Below, one piece after another: positions 41,099-50,953 of a stretch of 53,869 nt of DNA. A model generated the notes under the pieces. It searched no databases. It worked only from the letters and a program-made list of their open reading frames with translations, and was not told the origin of the DNA. Made by a program: the position numbers and the translations under genes. This DNA is from an uncultured Bacilli bacterium (lineage in GTDB: Bacteria; Bacillota_I; Bacilli_A; RFN20; CAG-826). Within the stretch, counting starts at the first letter, position 1. Every line of letters begins with the position of its first letter. The stretch lies in NCBI GenBank assembly GCA_944358895.1, contig CALVSB010000009.1:1-53869 (forward strand), given 5' to 3'.

Positions 41099-44000
41099 AT
41101 GGTAAAAGACGAAGTTAAGAAAAAAGTCCGCAAAACCCTTCTCTATTCCGCGCTATTCACGATTGTTTTCTCGGGATCGGCGGCCATTTCCTATTATTTG
41201 ACTCCTTCCAAAACCGTCGGCTATGAGCCGCCGGCGAATAGCCAAGGCGGAACGACCAGCCAGCCGGGGACCCCGGGGCAAACCGACCATCTTTCGAAAC
41301 TTTTGGCCCGGCTCGAAAGCCTTCCCGGCATCGACGGCAATCTCGAAGGGTCGGTCACCTTCCCAAAGACGAGCGGGAGCGACGAACTGTCGACGGCGAC
41401 CATCGATGCTGGCTTCATTCTTTCCTTGGCCGACTCCAACGACTATGCCTTCTCCCTCGATCTGGAAGCCGGGCTCAATGGGTCGACGAAGAAGATCAGC
41501 GCGGCTTACATCGAGAACGAACTCTCGTTCGACCTTCTCGGGGCCAAGTTCTACAGCGACGAGGAGGACGGCGATGCGGCCATGGATCACCTCGAGGCCA
41601 TTTTCGGGGAAGAAATCTTCGTCCAGCCCGACATCGTTGGCCTTCTCGGCGGGAACGGCGATCTCTCGTCTCTCCTTGCCATGTTCGGCGGCATCAGCGT
41701 CGAGGAACAGCCCGGTTCCTATTTCTTCGATATCTCGCTTCTCCTCGAAGAAGGGGTCACTTCGCACGTTTATCTAACGACCGACCTCACTTACTTCCCG
41801 ACCGACCTCTATGCCGAGAATCTGAGCATCGGCGGGGTAGGGATCGACCTTAAAGCCAAGCTTGCCCCGGTCGATGATGGCAAGGCAGCCATTCGAGCCG
41901 CCCTTCCTTCCGACTATGAAGCGGCCGGTTACCGGAAAATTTCCAATAGCCTTGGCCTCGTCGACCGCCTCTATTCCCTCTATGAGACCCCGCGGTTCGG
42001 GCTTGAGCTCGACGCCACGCTCGTTAACGAGAAGGCTCACGCCCTGAGCCCCGATACTTCTTCCCTCTCTTTGGGGCTCGAAGGGCAAGTCGACATCCTC
42101 GACGGCGCCTTCGATGCCGGTCTTTCGATTGCCGGTAACGGGGCCAGCCAATCCCTGGAGCTCGGCTACCGGGCCGAAGAATCCTCAGAAAGCGGACGGG
42201 CTTACCTCGCTTACGGGGATGCCATGAAGCTCCGGATGTCGATGCTGACCCTCGACAGCGTCATCGCGACCTTTGAGGACGACCTGCCGGCCGATCCTTC
42301 CGGCCTCCTCGACATCCTTCTCTTCAACGACCAGCTAAAGGCCATTGCCGCCGGCGAGTACGAAAAGATCATCGATGCGGTGAAGGGCTTCACCGTCCCC
42401 GACGACAACCTCCTCCGCTTTGATCTCGACCTTTCCGGCCTCGGCCTTGGGAGCGAGGCGGCCATCGCCGTTACCCTCGACGGCCGGGAAGCCGATCAAG
42501 GCTTTGCCGGAAGCGAAGCCACCATTGAGGCCAGCGGCCTCTCCCTCGGCGGCTTTGCCATCGACCTGACCCTCAAGACGACCCCCTATACGACGATAAA
42601 AGATGTCGATTTCGCCTCCTATGACTCGCTCGACGGCCTTCCGACCATCTTCGAGCAGGTCAAAGGGCTCGTGAACAGCAAGCAGGCCGGCTTTGAGATC
42701 AAAGGCTCGTTCGCCGACGGAAGCGGATATGGCCTGAGCAGCCTGAACGGCCGGATCGACTTCGACCTCGGCAAGACCTTGGCCGGCGCTTCGCTAACCC
42801 TTGGCGAGAAGAGCGCCAGCGTCGACCGCGAGCATAACCTCGTCCTCGACATCGACCAGCCGGGGACTGAGCCTTACCTCCGCTTCCAGTTCAACAAGAC
42901 GATGAACGGCAAGATGGCCTTCTCCACCTTCGGCGGCATCGTCGATCTTGCGACCGGCCTCCTCAATAGCGAGGACGAACGCTACGACGTCTTCCTCGAT
43001 CCGCTCCGCGAAATGATGGTCGACACCGTCATCGACAAATTGATGAATGGCGAAATCGGCTACGTCGCCAGCCTGACAATTCTCGATAGCCTCCGGGTCA
43101 CCACGGAAGAAATCCGGGTCGTCCTCGACCTATCGACCGTCGGCCTCGAGAGCGAGCTCACGATTGCTATCGGCCTTAATTCCAACGGCGAAGCGGCGAC
43201 CCTTTCCCTCGGCGGGTTGACCATCGGCGGAAGCACGCTCGACCTCTCTTTGACCCTCGTCCCCTATGCCGAGACCAACGTTCGCCTTCTAAACGACGTC
43301 GATTCGTCTTCCTTCATGGATTTCTCGAGCCTCGACGAGTTCCTCGGAACGGCTCTCGATACGGCCGCCCTCGAGACCTACCATTTCGAAAACGGCCAGC
43401 TCGCCATCACGGCCCTCGGCGGCCTCATCGAAGCCGGGGACATCGACATGGACGCCGAAGTCCGGGTTGATGGAGCCAACGTCGAGGCCTATGTCCACCT
43501 CGGCGGCCTCCGGAGCGGCGCCCTCGTCCTGGTGACCGAAGGCCATAGCGGCTTCCTCGGGATCGGGGCCAGCACTCGCGACACCTATATCTACTACGAC
43601 GGCCGCGACGGGCGGAGCGACCTCTACATCGAAAACGTCGAGCATTGGCGGGGCAAGGACATCGTGAATTCCTATAAGCACACCTCGGCCGACTTCCTCG
43701 CCAACCCGATGTACATCATCGTCAAGGAAATCTTCTCCTTCACCGACGGCATCTACAACCTCATCACCGGCTCGGTCGACACCGATCCGACCGGGGAGCC
43801 GATGGTCTACGAGGAAATCCTCAAGGGCTATGCCTACGATGGCTCGAGCGGCACCTATGACCTCACGATCGGCCTTCCGACCCTCCTCCAGTCCAATGCC
43901 CTGACCGACCTCGGCCTCACCATCGGGACGAGCGAAGTCGGCGGCCGCATCTACCTCTCGACCATCAATGCAGTCCTCGGCCTCGCGAGCATCAGCGGCG

Positions 44001-44140
44001 AGACCGGTAGCGGCATCGCCCGGATCGAGCTCAATGCTTCCCTCTCGAGTATCGGCGAGGATGTCTTCTGGAATCAGGAAGGCAATGCCTATGCGACGTA
44101 TCTAGCCGCCCATGGCGGAGATGCCTATACCGTTCTCTAA
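41099..44140 (+). CDS. Large exported protein with three ~235-residue repeats
   Basis: 1013 residues. A cytoplasmic basic start (MVKDEVKKKVRKTLLY), one membrane helix (about 14-34) and a Pro/Gly/Ser/Thr linker (about 42-62) lead to a very long, acidic, Gly/Ser/Leu-rich beta region. Three diverged repeats are visible by the block LSIGGVGIDLKAKLAP (~240), LSLGGFAIDLTLKTTP (~481) and LTIGGSTLDLSLTLVP (~706). Each is preceded by an amphipathic LDLS-like strand set and followed by a helix and more strands. Few Cys and no catalytic motif. The repeats suggest stacked lipid-binding-like or adhesive domains held outside the membrane. Function unknown. Partner of the 40181 gene; GAGGAAC precedes the ATG. 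Confidence 0.8.
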   Translation: MVKDEVKKKVRKTLLYSALFTIVFSGSAAISYYLTPSKTVGYEPPANSQGGTTSQPGTPGQTDHLSKLLARLESLPGIDGNLEGSVTFPKTSGSDELSTATIDAGFILSLADSNDYAFSLDLEAGLNGSTKKISAAYIENELSFDLLGAKFYSDEEDGDAAMDHLEAIFGEEIFVQPDIVGLLGGNGDLSSLLAMFGGISVEEQPGSYFFDISLLLEEGVTSHVYLTTDLTYFPTDLYAENLSIGGVGIDLKAKLAPVDDGKAAIRAALPSDYEAAGYRKISNSLGLVDRLYSLYETPRFGLELDATLVNEKAHALSPDTSSLSLGLEGQVDILDGAFDAGLSIAGNGASQSLELGYRAEESSESGRAYLAYGDAMKLRMSMLTLDSVIATFEDDLPADPSGLLDILLFNDQLKAIAAGEYEKIIDAVKGFTVPDDNLLRFDLDLSGLGLGSEAAIAVTLDGREADQGFAGSEATIEASGLSLGGFAIDLTLKTTPYTTIKDVDFASYDSLDGLPTIFEQVKGLVNSKQAGFEIKGSFADGSGYGLSSLNGRIDFDLGKTLAGASLTLGEKSASVDREHNLVLDIDQPGTEPYLRFQFNKTMNGKMAFSTFGGIVDLATGLLNSEDERYDVFLDPLREMMVDTVIDKLMNGEIGYVASLTILDSLRVTTEEIRVVLDLSTVGLESELTIAIGLNSNGEAATLSLGGLTIGGSTLDLSLTLVPYAETNVRLLNDVDSSSFMDFSSLDEFLGTALDTAALETYHFENGQLAITALGGLIEAGDIDMDAEVRVDGANVEAYVHLGGLRSGALVLVTEGHSGFLGIGASTRDTYIYYDGRDGRSDLYIENVEHWRGKDIVNSYKHTSADFLANPMYIIVKEIFSFTDGIYNLITGSVDTDPTGEPMVYEEILKGYAYDGSSGTYDLTIGLPTLLQSNALTDLGLTIGTSEVGGRIYLSTINAVLGLASISGETGSGIARIELNASLSSIGEDVFWNQEGNAYATYLAAHGGDAYTVL

Positions 44141-44158
44141 TTGCCAAAACAATAAAAG

Positions 44159-44185
44159 ATAGCCGCGTTCTGCGCGGCTATTTTC
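44159..44185. terminator. Bidirectional terminator
   Basis: TAGCCGCG (44160-44167), loop TTCTG, CGCGGCTA (44173-44180), with T-runs both ways. It separates the repeat-protein gene from the convergent XRE gene. Confidence 0.85.
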
Positions 44186-45196
44186 TTATATTAGATATCG
44201 ATTGCTGATGAACGAGTTAAGAGTGCTGTTTTTCTCTTTAAGGGCGTCGTACCGCATCGTATGGAGGATTCGGAGCAGCTCATTGTCGGGGTTCTTTTCT
44301 CTTTCGAGTTTTTTTAATAGTGACCGTGTCGGAACAATGGGAGTGAAACTCGCCTGGCACCCGCCTTCGCCCACGAGGGTGTAGCTGAAATCATTGCTGG
44401 CCTTGGCACGCTTGGCGATGTCGATCGCCAGGGGACGATTGATGAATGCCATGACTTCGATGACGATAGGAAGAAGGGCATAGGCCGTGTTGTAGGGCGA
44501 GAGCGGGCCTTCGCCTTCGGTCGGGAAATAGAATTCCCTGTGGGCCCGGTCGAGCGAGGAATAGTTTTCGGCGAGCGTACTTATGAAGCTCTTGAGATTT
44601 GACGTTTGATTATCTCGGAAGACGTGCATGGTGTAGAACCTGGCAACCTGGGTGAGGGAAAGATAGGACAAGGTAGCGCGTAGATACGGGATGTCGAGGT
44701 TGTTTTCATAAAGAACGTTGATAATCTCGAAAGGACCATAGATGTCTTTGAAGACGAGAGCGGCCTCGACCTCTGCCTTTTCATTCTCGATGACCTGGCC
44801 TAAGACATAGCCTCCGGATTTCTTGGCCATTTCCCGAAGGATTCTGAGAAATCCGTCTTTGTCGTCGGGGATGATTACGCCTTTAAGGCGGGTCATGCCG
44901 AACTTGTCCTTTTCGAGGATCGGAGAAATCGACTTGCTGTGGGTCTTTGGAATGACTTTTTCTTTACCGAGGACGAGGTAATCGATGCTCACATTGAAGT
45001 ATTCGCTGAGGAGGGCGATGATCGCGAGATCGGGCGCGGCCTCGCCGCGCTCCCACTTGCTGACCGCCCGATCAGTCACCTCGGCGATCTGGGCTAGTTC
45101 CTTCTGGGTCAATTTGCGGGCTACCCGTTCCTTCTTGATACGGTAGCCGATTCCCTTGATGGCGGCGTCGATGCCGCCCTTTCCGTTGATGCTCAT
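44186..45196 (-). CDS. XRE-family transcriptional regulator
   Basis: 336 residues. A canonical helix-turn-helix lies near the start (LTQKELAQIAEVTDRAVSKW, about 29-48; SEYFNVSIDYLVLGKE). The remaining ~250 residues are helical and unrecognised; they may bind a ligand or form a repeat-type peptide-binding domain. There is no ribosome-binding site: TACAAT (complement of 45203-45208) ends six bases before the ATG, with TGGACA 16 bases further up. The mRNA is probably leaderless. Its targets are not evident; the neighbouring exported-protein pair is a candidate. Confidence 0.85.
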   Translation of the reverse strand: MSINGKGGIDAAIKGIGYRIKKERVARKLTQKELAQIAEVTDRAVSKWERGEAAPDLAIIALLSEYFNVSIDYLVLGKEKVIPKTHSKSISPILEKDKFGMTRLKGVIIPDDKDGFLRILREMAKKSGGYVLGQVIENEKAEVEAALVFKDIYGPFEIINVLYENNLDIPYLRATLSYLSLTQVARFYTMHVFRDNQTSNLKSFISTLAENYSSLDRAHREFYFPTEGEGPLSPYNTAYALLPIVIEVMAFINRPLAIDIAKRAKASNDFSYTLVGEGGCQASFTPIVPTRSLLKKLEREKNPDNELLRILHTMRYDALKEKNSTLNSFISNRYLI

Positions 45197-45202
45197 GCTT
45201 TC

Positions 45203-45230
45203 ATTGTAGTTAAGGCTTTACCCTTGTCCA
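45203..45230 (-). promoter_or_regulatory. Promoter of the XRE regulator, leaderless arrangement
   Basis: TGGACA (complement of 45225-45230), 16 bases, TACAAT (complement of 45203-45208), six bases, ATG. Confidence 0.6.
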
Positions 45231-45318
45231 TCAATCCCTAGGGGAAGAAAGACACGCAAGCAAAAAAACACCCGCAAAATCCATTTGTTTTCCTAGAAGG
45301 AGGCCATAAACGATTGCT

Positions 45319-46488
45319 TTAGCGGTAGTCCTTGGGACTTACCCCGGCGTATTTCTTGAAGACGCGCGAGAAGTGGCTCGGGGAGGAAAAGGCTAGGCGG
45401 GCCGATATATCCGAAAGGCTGATCCCGGCTTTGAGGAGGCGCTTGGCCTCCTCGCATTTGTAGCGGTGGAAATACTCGACGATAGTCATGCCGGTTTCCT
45501 TTTTGAAACGGGTGGAGAGGTAGGACCTGGACCAGGAAATCTCCTCGGAGAGCCCTTCGACTCGGAGGACTTCGCCCCGGTGGCGCTGGCAATAGGACGA
45601 GACCTTCCTAAGGAGGTCGCTCATCGGCCTCCCCTGGTTCAGCTTGGCGACCTCCTCGACATAGTATTTGACCATGTCGAACTGGAGGCGGAAGACCTCG
45701 CTCGGGGTGAGGCACTTTTCGGCCTTGAGGATAAAACGGTCCGAGGCTGATAGGGCGAGTGCCGGGCTCATCCCGCCTTCGATGGCCGCCCGCGAGCAGG
45801 TGGTCGTGGCACAGATGAAAATGTTCTTCGTCTCTCGGAGCGGCTCATTGGCTAGATGCCCGAACGTGGTCTTAGGGAGCTTGCTTACCCAAGAGGAAAA
45901 ACCCTCGACATCCCCGGCCACGATAAAGCCCCGGACCATATTCTCGCTTTGCAAAGAGCTATTGGCAGCCTGTTCGGAGATGGGGCGATCCGGTTCGATC
46001 GAAGGGTCTTCGGCCTCCCTTTCCTCGAATGGAAGTAGAGGCGCCTCGATTTCCTCTTCATTGAGGCAGGAAGCCAATAGATAGGAAAGATCAGCCAGCT
46101 GGCGGAGCGAATAGACGGGAAGGGCCGCCGCCGCCTCGGCCGCTCCCGCGGCTTGGCTTTCTTCTAGCCCGAGGCCGAGGAAAAGGGGCGAGAGCTCGTT
46201 AGGACTCCGCTTTTCGAGGAGGGAAGGCCCAATGAGCAAGAGCGGACCCTCGCTCAGGCGGAGGTAAGCGTAAGCTTCGCCCCAGCTCCCGATGGCGTAA
46301 CCTATCTTTCCCTTGGCGAGCAATTCCCGCGGTAGAGGCAAACTCTCCACGAGAGTCAAATCATCCGGGCCGGCGGTGCAAATCGTTTTCCCGAGGAGCC
46401 CCTCGTCCCGGTCTTCGATCAGGCGAACCGGCAGGCGGGTCAGCGACCCGAGGGCCGTTACAATCCTCATATAGCGCTCTTGGTTCAT
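45319..46488 (-). CDS. AraC-family transcriptional regulator of glycoside locus
   Basis: 389 residues from ATG 46488 (MNQERYMRIV); GAAAGG lies upstream, and a start at 46515 falls in a TATAAA that looks like the -10. The last ~100 residues hold the double helix-turn-helix of AraC regulators: SYLSTRFKKETGMTIVEYFH, LSDISARLAFSSPSHFSRVF, ending in SPKDYR. The N-terminal ~250 residues are a ligand or partner domain of the kind seen in gut Firmicutes sugar regulators. It is divergent from the GH3-symporter-GH78 operon, which it probably controls. A direct repeat TACGAA-TC-TACGAA (46519-46532) in the shared promoter could be its operator. Confidence 0.88.
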   Translation of the reverse strand: MNQERYMRIVTALGSLTRLPVRLIEDRDEGLLGKTICTAGPDDLTLVESLPLPRELLAKGKIGYAIGSWGEAYAYLRLSEGPLLLIGPSLLEKRSPNELSPLFLGLGLEESQAAGAAEAAAALPVYSLRQLADLSYLLASCLNEEEIEAPLLPFEEREAEDPSIEPDRPISEQAANSSLQSENMVRGFIVAGDVEGFSSWVSKLPKTTFGHLANEPLRETKNIFICATTTCSRAAIEGGMSPALALSASDRFILKAEKCLTPSEVFRLQFDMVKYYVEEVAKLNQGRPMSDLLRKVSSYCQRHRGEVLRVEGLSEEISWSRSYLSTRFKKETGMTIVEYFHRYKCEEAKRLLKAGISLSDISARLAFSSPSHFSRVFKKYAGVSPKDYR

Positions 46489-46542
46489 AAAGAAAGCCCT
46501 TTCAAGATAGAACATTTATACGAATCTACGAACAAATATGCA

Positions 46543-46556
46543 AGAAAGCGCTTCCA
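46543..46556. promoter_or_regulatory. cre-like (CcpA) site in the glycoside promoter
   Basis: AGAAAGCGCTTCCA matches the pseudo-palindrome TGAAAGCGCTTTCA at 12 of 14 bases. It lies 16 bases before the GH3 start, where CcpA-type repression would act. Confidence 0.6.
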
Positions 46557-46571
46557 AAAGTCGGTTGAATT

Positions 46572-49019
46572 ATGATGATGAAGCAACTTGATATCGAAGC
46601 TCTTTTGAAAGAACTCACGCTCGAGGAAAAAGCCCTCCTCGTCGCCGGGCACGACTTCATGCGCACCCATGGGATCGACCGCCTCGGGATTCCTTCCATC
46701 CTTACCTCCGATGGCCCTCACGGCCTTCGGAAGCAGGTCGGGAGCGCCGATAACGGCATTTCGACGTCCCTCCCCTCGACAGCCTTTCCGACGGCTTCGG
46801 CGGTGGCTAGCAGCTGGAACCCGGACAACGCCAAGAAAATCGGGCAGGCCTTGGCCGCGGAAGCCAAGAGCCTAGGGATTTCCGTCATCCTCGGCCCCGG
46901 CGTCAACGTGAAGCGCAATCCGCTCGGCGGAAGGAACTTCGAGTACTTCAGCGAAGACCCGCTTCTTACTGGGAAGATGGCGGCCTCGGAAATCAAAGGA
47001 ATCCAAGAAGGTGGGGTAGCGGCCTGCCCCAAGCACTTCGCCCTGAACGAGACGGAAAACTACCGCTTCTTGGGCAACTCGGTCGTCGATGAGCGGGCCG
47101 CCAGGGAGATTTACCTGAAGGCCTTTGAAATCGCCGTGAAGGAAGGCCATCCCCGGACCATCATGTGCGCCTACAACCGGATCAACGGAACCTACGCCAG
47201 CGAGAACCGAAAACTCTTGACGGACATCCTCCGGAAGGAGTGGGGCTTCGATGGGCTAGCGATGACCGATTGGGGTGCCATCCACGAGCGCCGTGCTTCC
47301 CTCGAAGCTGGGCTCGACCTCGAGATGCCGGGGGATACGGCCATTTGCCGGAAATGGATCATCGACGGAGTCCACGAGGGAAAGTTGAAGATGGATACCC
47401 TGAACCAGGCTGTCCGCCATGTCCTTTCGCTCGTCAACGAATATCAGGATATCGAAGAAGGGAAAACCGATCCCCATTTCGCCGAACATGACCTTCTAGC
47501 TTCGGAGATCGCTTCCGATTCAGCCGTCCTCCTCAAAAACGAAGGGCTGCTCCCGCTTTCGGAAGGCGAGACCTATTTCGTAACCGGCGACCTCTTCAGG
47601 AAGATGCGTTACCAAGGGGCCGGCAGCTCGATGATCAATCCGGCGAGCCTCTTTACGCCCGAGGATGCTTTCAAAGAGGCGGGCCTTCGTTTCGAATACG
47701 CGCAAGGGTATCGGGAAGCCGATAACGAAATTGATCCGAAACTAATCAAAGAAGCGGTGTTTTGCGCGCAAAAATATCAAAAGGTCCTCGTTTTCGCCGG
47801 CCTTACCGACTATGTCGAAAGCGAAGGGGCCGACCGCGAAAGCCTATCGCTGCCGAAGCCGCAGCTGGCCCTCATCGATGCTTTGGCCAAGGCCCATAAG
47901 GACGTGATTGTCGTCCTTTACGGCGGAGCCCCGATCGAGCTCCCCTTTGCCGACGAGGTCAAAGCCATTCTCATGATGTATCTCCCCGGGCAGGCTGGGG
48001 GCCGCGCGACCTGCGATCTTCTCTTCGGGAAGAAGAATCCCTCCGGCCGCCTCGCCGAGACGTGGCCGCTCACTTATGAAGACGTTCCTTTTGGAAAGAC
48101 CTTTGGGAAGCACGTCAATGAAATCTACCGGGAAAGCGTCTTTGTCGGGTATCGCTACTATCTGACCGCCGGGAAGAAAGTGCGTTACCCCTTCGGCTAC
48201 GGCCTTTCCTATTCGTCCTTCGAATGGTCCGATTTCGCCCTTGAAGAAAAAGGCGATGCGCTTCTTTTCCGCCTCAAGGTTAAAAACGTCGGAGAGGTTC
48301 CCGGGGCCGATGTCGTCGAGCTTTACCTGAAGAAAGAAAGCCCGGCCATTTTCCGCCCGGCCAAGGAACTGAAGGGCTTTGCCAAAGTCTACCTGGCCCC
48401 TGGCGAGAGCAAGGTCGTAACGATCGAAGTCCCGCTCGCCATGCTTCGCGTCTATGACCTCAAGAAAAAGTCCTTCGTCCTCGAAAAAGGAAGCTATGCC
48501 TTTGAATTCGCCCGGAATGTCCTAACCCCGGTCCGCTCGTTATCCATCGACCTTGGCGGGGAGGACGTTACGCCATACCCAGAAGAAGTGATGAAAGTCT
48601 ATCGGCAAGCTGACTTCGCCTCCTTCGACGATGCCGCTTTCGAGGCTCTCCTCGGAGAGAAGATCCCCGCCGAGCCGCCGAAGCGGCCGCTGACCCTCGA
48701 GTCGCGCTTCACCGATCTGCAGGGCAGCTTCCTCGGAAATCTCCTTTTCAAAGGGGTGGTAGGGGTTGCCGACAAGCAGGCGAAGAAAGCCGAAAAGCTC
48801 GACGATGGCCCGGAAAAGGACAACCGCAAGAAGGGCGCCCTCTTCCTGAAGCGCATCCTCGAAAGCAACAGCCTCCGCTCGATGTCGATGTCGGCCGGGC
48901 TCTCCTTCCCTTACAACTTCGCCATTGGCTTCATGGAAATGGGCAATGGCCACCCCATCAAAGGCATCAAGGCCTTCGCTAGCAAAATCGAGCCGTCTAA
49001 TAAGGAGGAAAAGAAATGA
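46572..49019 (+). CDS. Glycoside hydrolase family 3, probable beta-glucosidase
   Basis: 815 residues, cytoplasmic (no signal peptide). Two-domain GH3: the N-terminal barrel has the nucleophile in GLAMTDWGA (Asp233), plus [20 protein letters not shown] and [11 protein letters not shown]. The C-terminal domain has [20 protein letters not shown], followed by a fibronectin-like region ([14 protein letters not shown]). It removes terminal beta-linked sugars. A ~100-residue extra tail after the usual end (from ~715) is unrecognised and helical. Start: three ATGs in a row (46572, 46575, 46578), no clear ribosome-binding site. It overlaps the symporter gene by ATGA. Confidence 0.93.
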   Translation: MMMKQLDIEALLKELTLEEKALLVAGHDFMRTHGIDRLGIPSILTSDGPHGLRKQVGSADNGISTSLPSTAFPTASAVASSWNPDNAKKIGQALAAEAKSLGISVILGPGVNVKRNPLGGRNFEYFSEDPLLTGKMAASEIKGIQEGGVAACPKHFALNETENYRFLGNSVVDERAAREIYLKAFEIAVKEGHPRTIMCAYNRINGTYASENRKLLTDILRKEWGFDGLAMTDWGAIHERRASLEAGLDLEMPGDTAICRKWIIDGVHEGKLKMDTLNQAVRHVLSLVNEYQDIEEGKTDPHFAEHDLLASEIASDSAVLLKNEGLLPLSEGETYFVTGDLFRKMRYQGAGSSMINPASLFTPEDAFKEAGLRFEYAQGYREADNEIDPKLIKEAVFCAQKYQKVLVFAGLTDYVESEGADRESLSLPKPQLALIDALAKAHKDVIVVLYGGAPIELPFADEVKAILMMYLPGQAGGRATCDLLFGKKNPSGRLAETWPLTYEDVPFGKTFGKHVNEIYRESVFVGYRYYLTAGKKVRYPFGYGLSYSSFEWSDFALEEKGDALLFRLKVKNVGEVPGADVVELYLKKESPAIFRPAKELKGFAKVYLAPGESKVVTIEVPLAMLRVYDLKKKSFVLEKGSYAFEFARNVLTPVRSLSIDLGGEDVTPYPEEVMKVYRQADFASFDDAAFEALLGEKIPAEPPKRPLTLESRFTDLQGSFLGNLLFKGVVGVADKQAKKAEKLDDGPEKDNRKKGALFLKRILESNSLRSMSMSAGLSFPYNFAIGFMEMGNGHPIKGIKAFASKIEPSNKEEKK

Positions 49020-50953
49020 GTAGCGACGCCAAAACCAAGCGGGGATTTCTCTCCAATCCCATCTTCCATAGCCGCCTCCGCTCGGAGAACGTCGGGAACA
49101 AGGAGAAGTGGCTCGGCTACCTCCTCGGTCCTTGCGGAGCGCTTCTTTTCAACGCCGTCATGGCGACTTACCTCAACGTCTTCTACACCGACGTCTTGGG
49201 GCTCGGGACCGTCTGGGGCGGACTTTTCCTCGTCTTCTTCCCCATCGTTTCCAAGATCATCGATGCCATCACCAACGTCCTGATGGGCGCCATCATCGAC
49301 CGGACGAGAACCAAACAAGGGAAAGCCAGGCCCTACCTTCTTCTATCGGCTCCCCTCGTGGCCGTGACGGGCCTCCTCCTCTTCCTCATCCCCCAAGTCA
49401 ACACGACCTTCACCGTCATCTGGGTCATGGTTTCGTACAACCTCTACTATTCGGTGGCCTACACCATGTACAACATGTCCCACAACCTCATGGTCCCCCT
49501 CTCGACCCGCAACAGCGAGCAGCGGGGCGTCCTTGCCGTCTTCAACAACGTCGCCTCGGTCATGATGAGCGGCATCGTCGTCGCCCTCATCTTCCCGATG
49601 CTCGTCATTCCCTCGCTTGGCACTTCCCAGAATCTCTGGATCATCGCGATGGGGTGCCTCAGCGCCATCTCGCTCCCTCTCGTCCTCGTCGAGTACTACT
49701 TCACGAAGGAACGGGTCACGGCCGAAAGCGCCGGCCAGGAAGAGCAGAAGATTCCCCTCCGCCTCCAGATCAAGGCCATCTTCACCGACAAGTATTTGAT
49801 GATCCTCCTCGTCTACTTCCTTCTTTACACGGTGACTTCATCTCTCAAGAACACCGCCCTCCCGTATTTCTGCAACTACATCCTCGGAACCTACAATGAC
49901 GGGATCACCCAGACCCTTGTCTCCGTCATCGGCGGCATCCCGATGGGCATCGGCATCTTCGCCGTCTGGCCTTTGGCCAAGCGCTTCGGGAAGAAGAACG
50001 TGACGGTCGTCGGCTTCCTCATCTACGCCGTCGGCAGCTTCATTTGCTGCCTCGTCCCGACCAATCTCCCCCTCTTCCTCGGCGGGCAGTTCATCAAGAA
50101 CATCGGGGGCCTCCCGTGCGCCTATGTCTTCATGGCCCTTTTCTCGGACGCCCTCGACCACCTCGAATGGAAGAACGGCTTCCGGGCCGACGGCCTCGCC
50201 ATGAGTGCCTATAGCGTCATCGTGACGGCCGCGGCCGGGATCTGCACCGGCATCTTCAACGCCGGGCTCTCGGCCTCGGGCTACCTGGCCCCGGAAAACG
50301 TTACGACGGCCCCGGAGATGACCTCGGCCTACCAGAAGGTCATCGAAAACGGGGACGGGACCTTCTCCATCATCTTCAACCAGCCGGAAAGCGTGAGGAC
50401 CGTCCTCATCCTCTTCTTCGTCGGGGTCGAGGCGGCCGCCGGCCTCGTCTATGCCCTCATGCTCATGGGCGTCAACGTCGAGCGGACCCTCCCGCTCAAG
50501 CAAGCCATCATCCGGGCTCGGATGGAGGAAGAAGCCCGCGAGTCGGGCGAGGAGTGGGTCCCGCCCGAGACGCGGGTCAAGCTCGAGCAGGAAAAGCTCG
50601 ACGAGGAGGCCGAAGAGGCCTATCGGAAGGAGCTGAAGGCCCGGTGCGAGCGGAAGGGCCTCGACTACGAAGAGGAACTCGAGCGCCATCTGGCGACCGT
50701 ACAGGAAAAGCGGGCCAAGGAAGCCCTAAAAGAAGAAAAAGCCGCCGCAAAGGCCGCCCAAAAGAAAGAAAAAGCCAAAGCGAAGGAGGAAGCGCGCCTC
50801 GCCTCCATGAGCGAAGAAAAGCGCGCCTCCTACGAGGAAAGAAAGGCCAAGAAAGCCGCCCGGGAAGAAGCCTCCTGGGAAAAGGAAAAGGAGCGCGGGG
50901 AAGCTAACTACCGGAAAGTGAAGGAAGAGCTGGCCCGCTATGAGGCCCGCTAG
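49016..50953 (+). CDS. GPH-family sugar:cation symporter with long charged tail
   Basis: 645 residues. The first ~480 form a 12-helix glycoside-pentoside-hexuronide symporter ([49 protein letters not shown]), which imports glycosides with sodium or protons. The last ~160 residues are an unusual Lys/Glu/Ala-rich helical tail ([20 protein letters not shown]), probably cytoplasmic coiled coil, not seen in ordinary GPH proteins. It overlaps the GH3 gene by four bases and the GH78 gene by up to 14. Context suggests rhamnosylated or glucosylated plant glycosides as substrates; sequence alone does not fix the sugar. Confidence 0.92.
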   Translation: MSSDAKTKRGFLSNPIFHSRLRSENVGNKEKWLGYLLGPCGALLFNAVMATYLNVFYTDVLGLGTVWGGLFLVFFPIVSKIIDAITNVLMGAIIDRTRTKQGKARPYLLLSAPLVAVTGLLLFLIPQVNTTFTVIWVMVSYNLYYSVAYTMYNMSHNLMVPLSTRNSEQRGVLAVFNNVASVMMSGIVVALIFPMLVIPSLGTSQNLWIIAMGCLSAISLPLVLVEYYFTKERVTAESAGQEEQKIPLRLQIKAIFTDKYLMILLVYFLLYTVTSSLKNTALPYFCNYILGTYNDGITQTLVSVIGGIPMGIGIFAVWPLAKRFGKKNVTVVGFLIYAVGSFICCLVPTNLPLFLGGQFIKNIGGLPCAYVFMALFSDALDHLEWKNGFRADGLAMSAYSVIVTAAAGICTGIFNAGLSASGYLAPENVTTAPEMTSAYQKVIENGDGTFSIIFNQPESVRTVLILFFVGVEAAAGLVYALMLMGVNVERTLPLKQAIIRARMEEEARESGEEWVPPETRVKLEQEKLDEEAEEAYRKELKARCERKGLDYEEELERHLATVQEKRAKEALKEEKAAAKAAQKKEKAKAKEEARLASMSEEKRASYEERKAKKAAREEASWEKEKERGEANYRKVKEELARYEAR

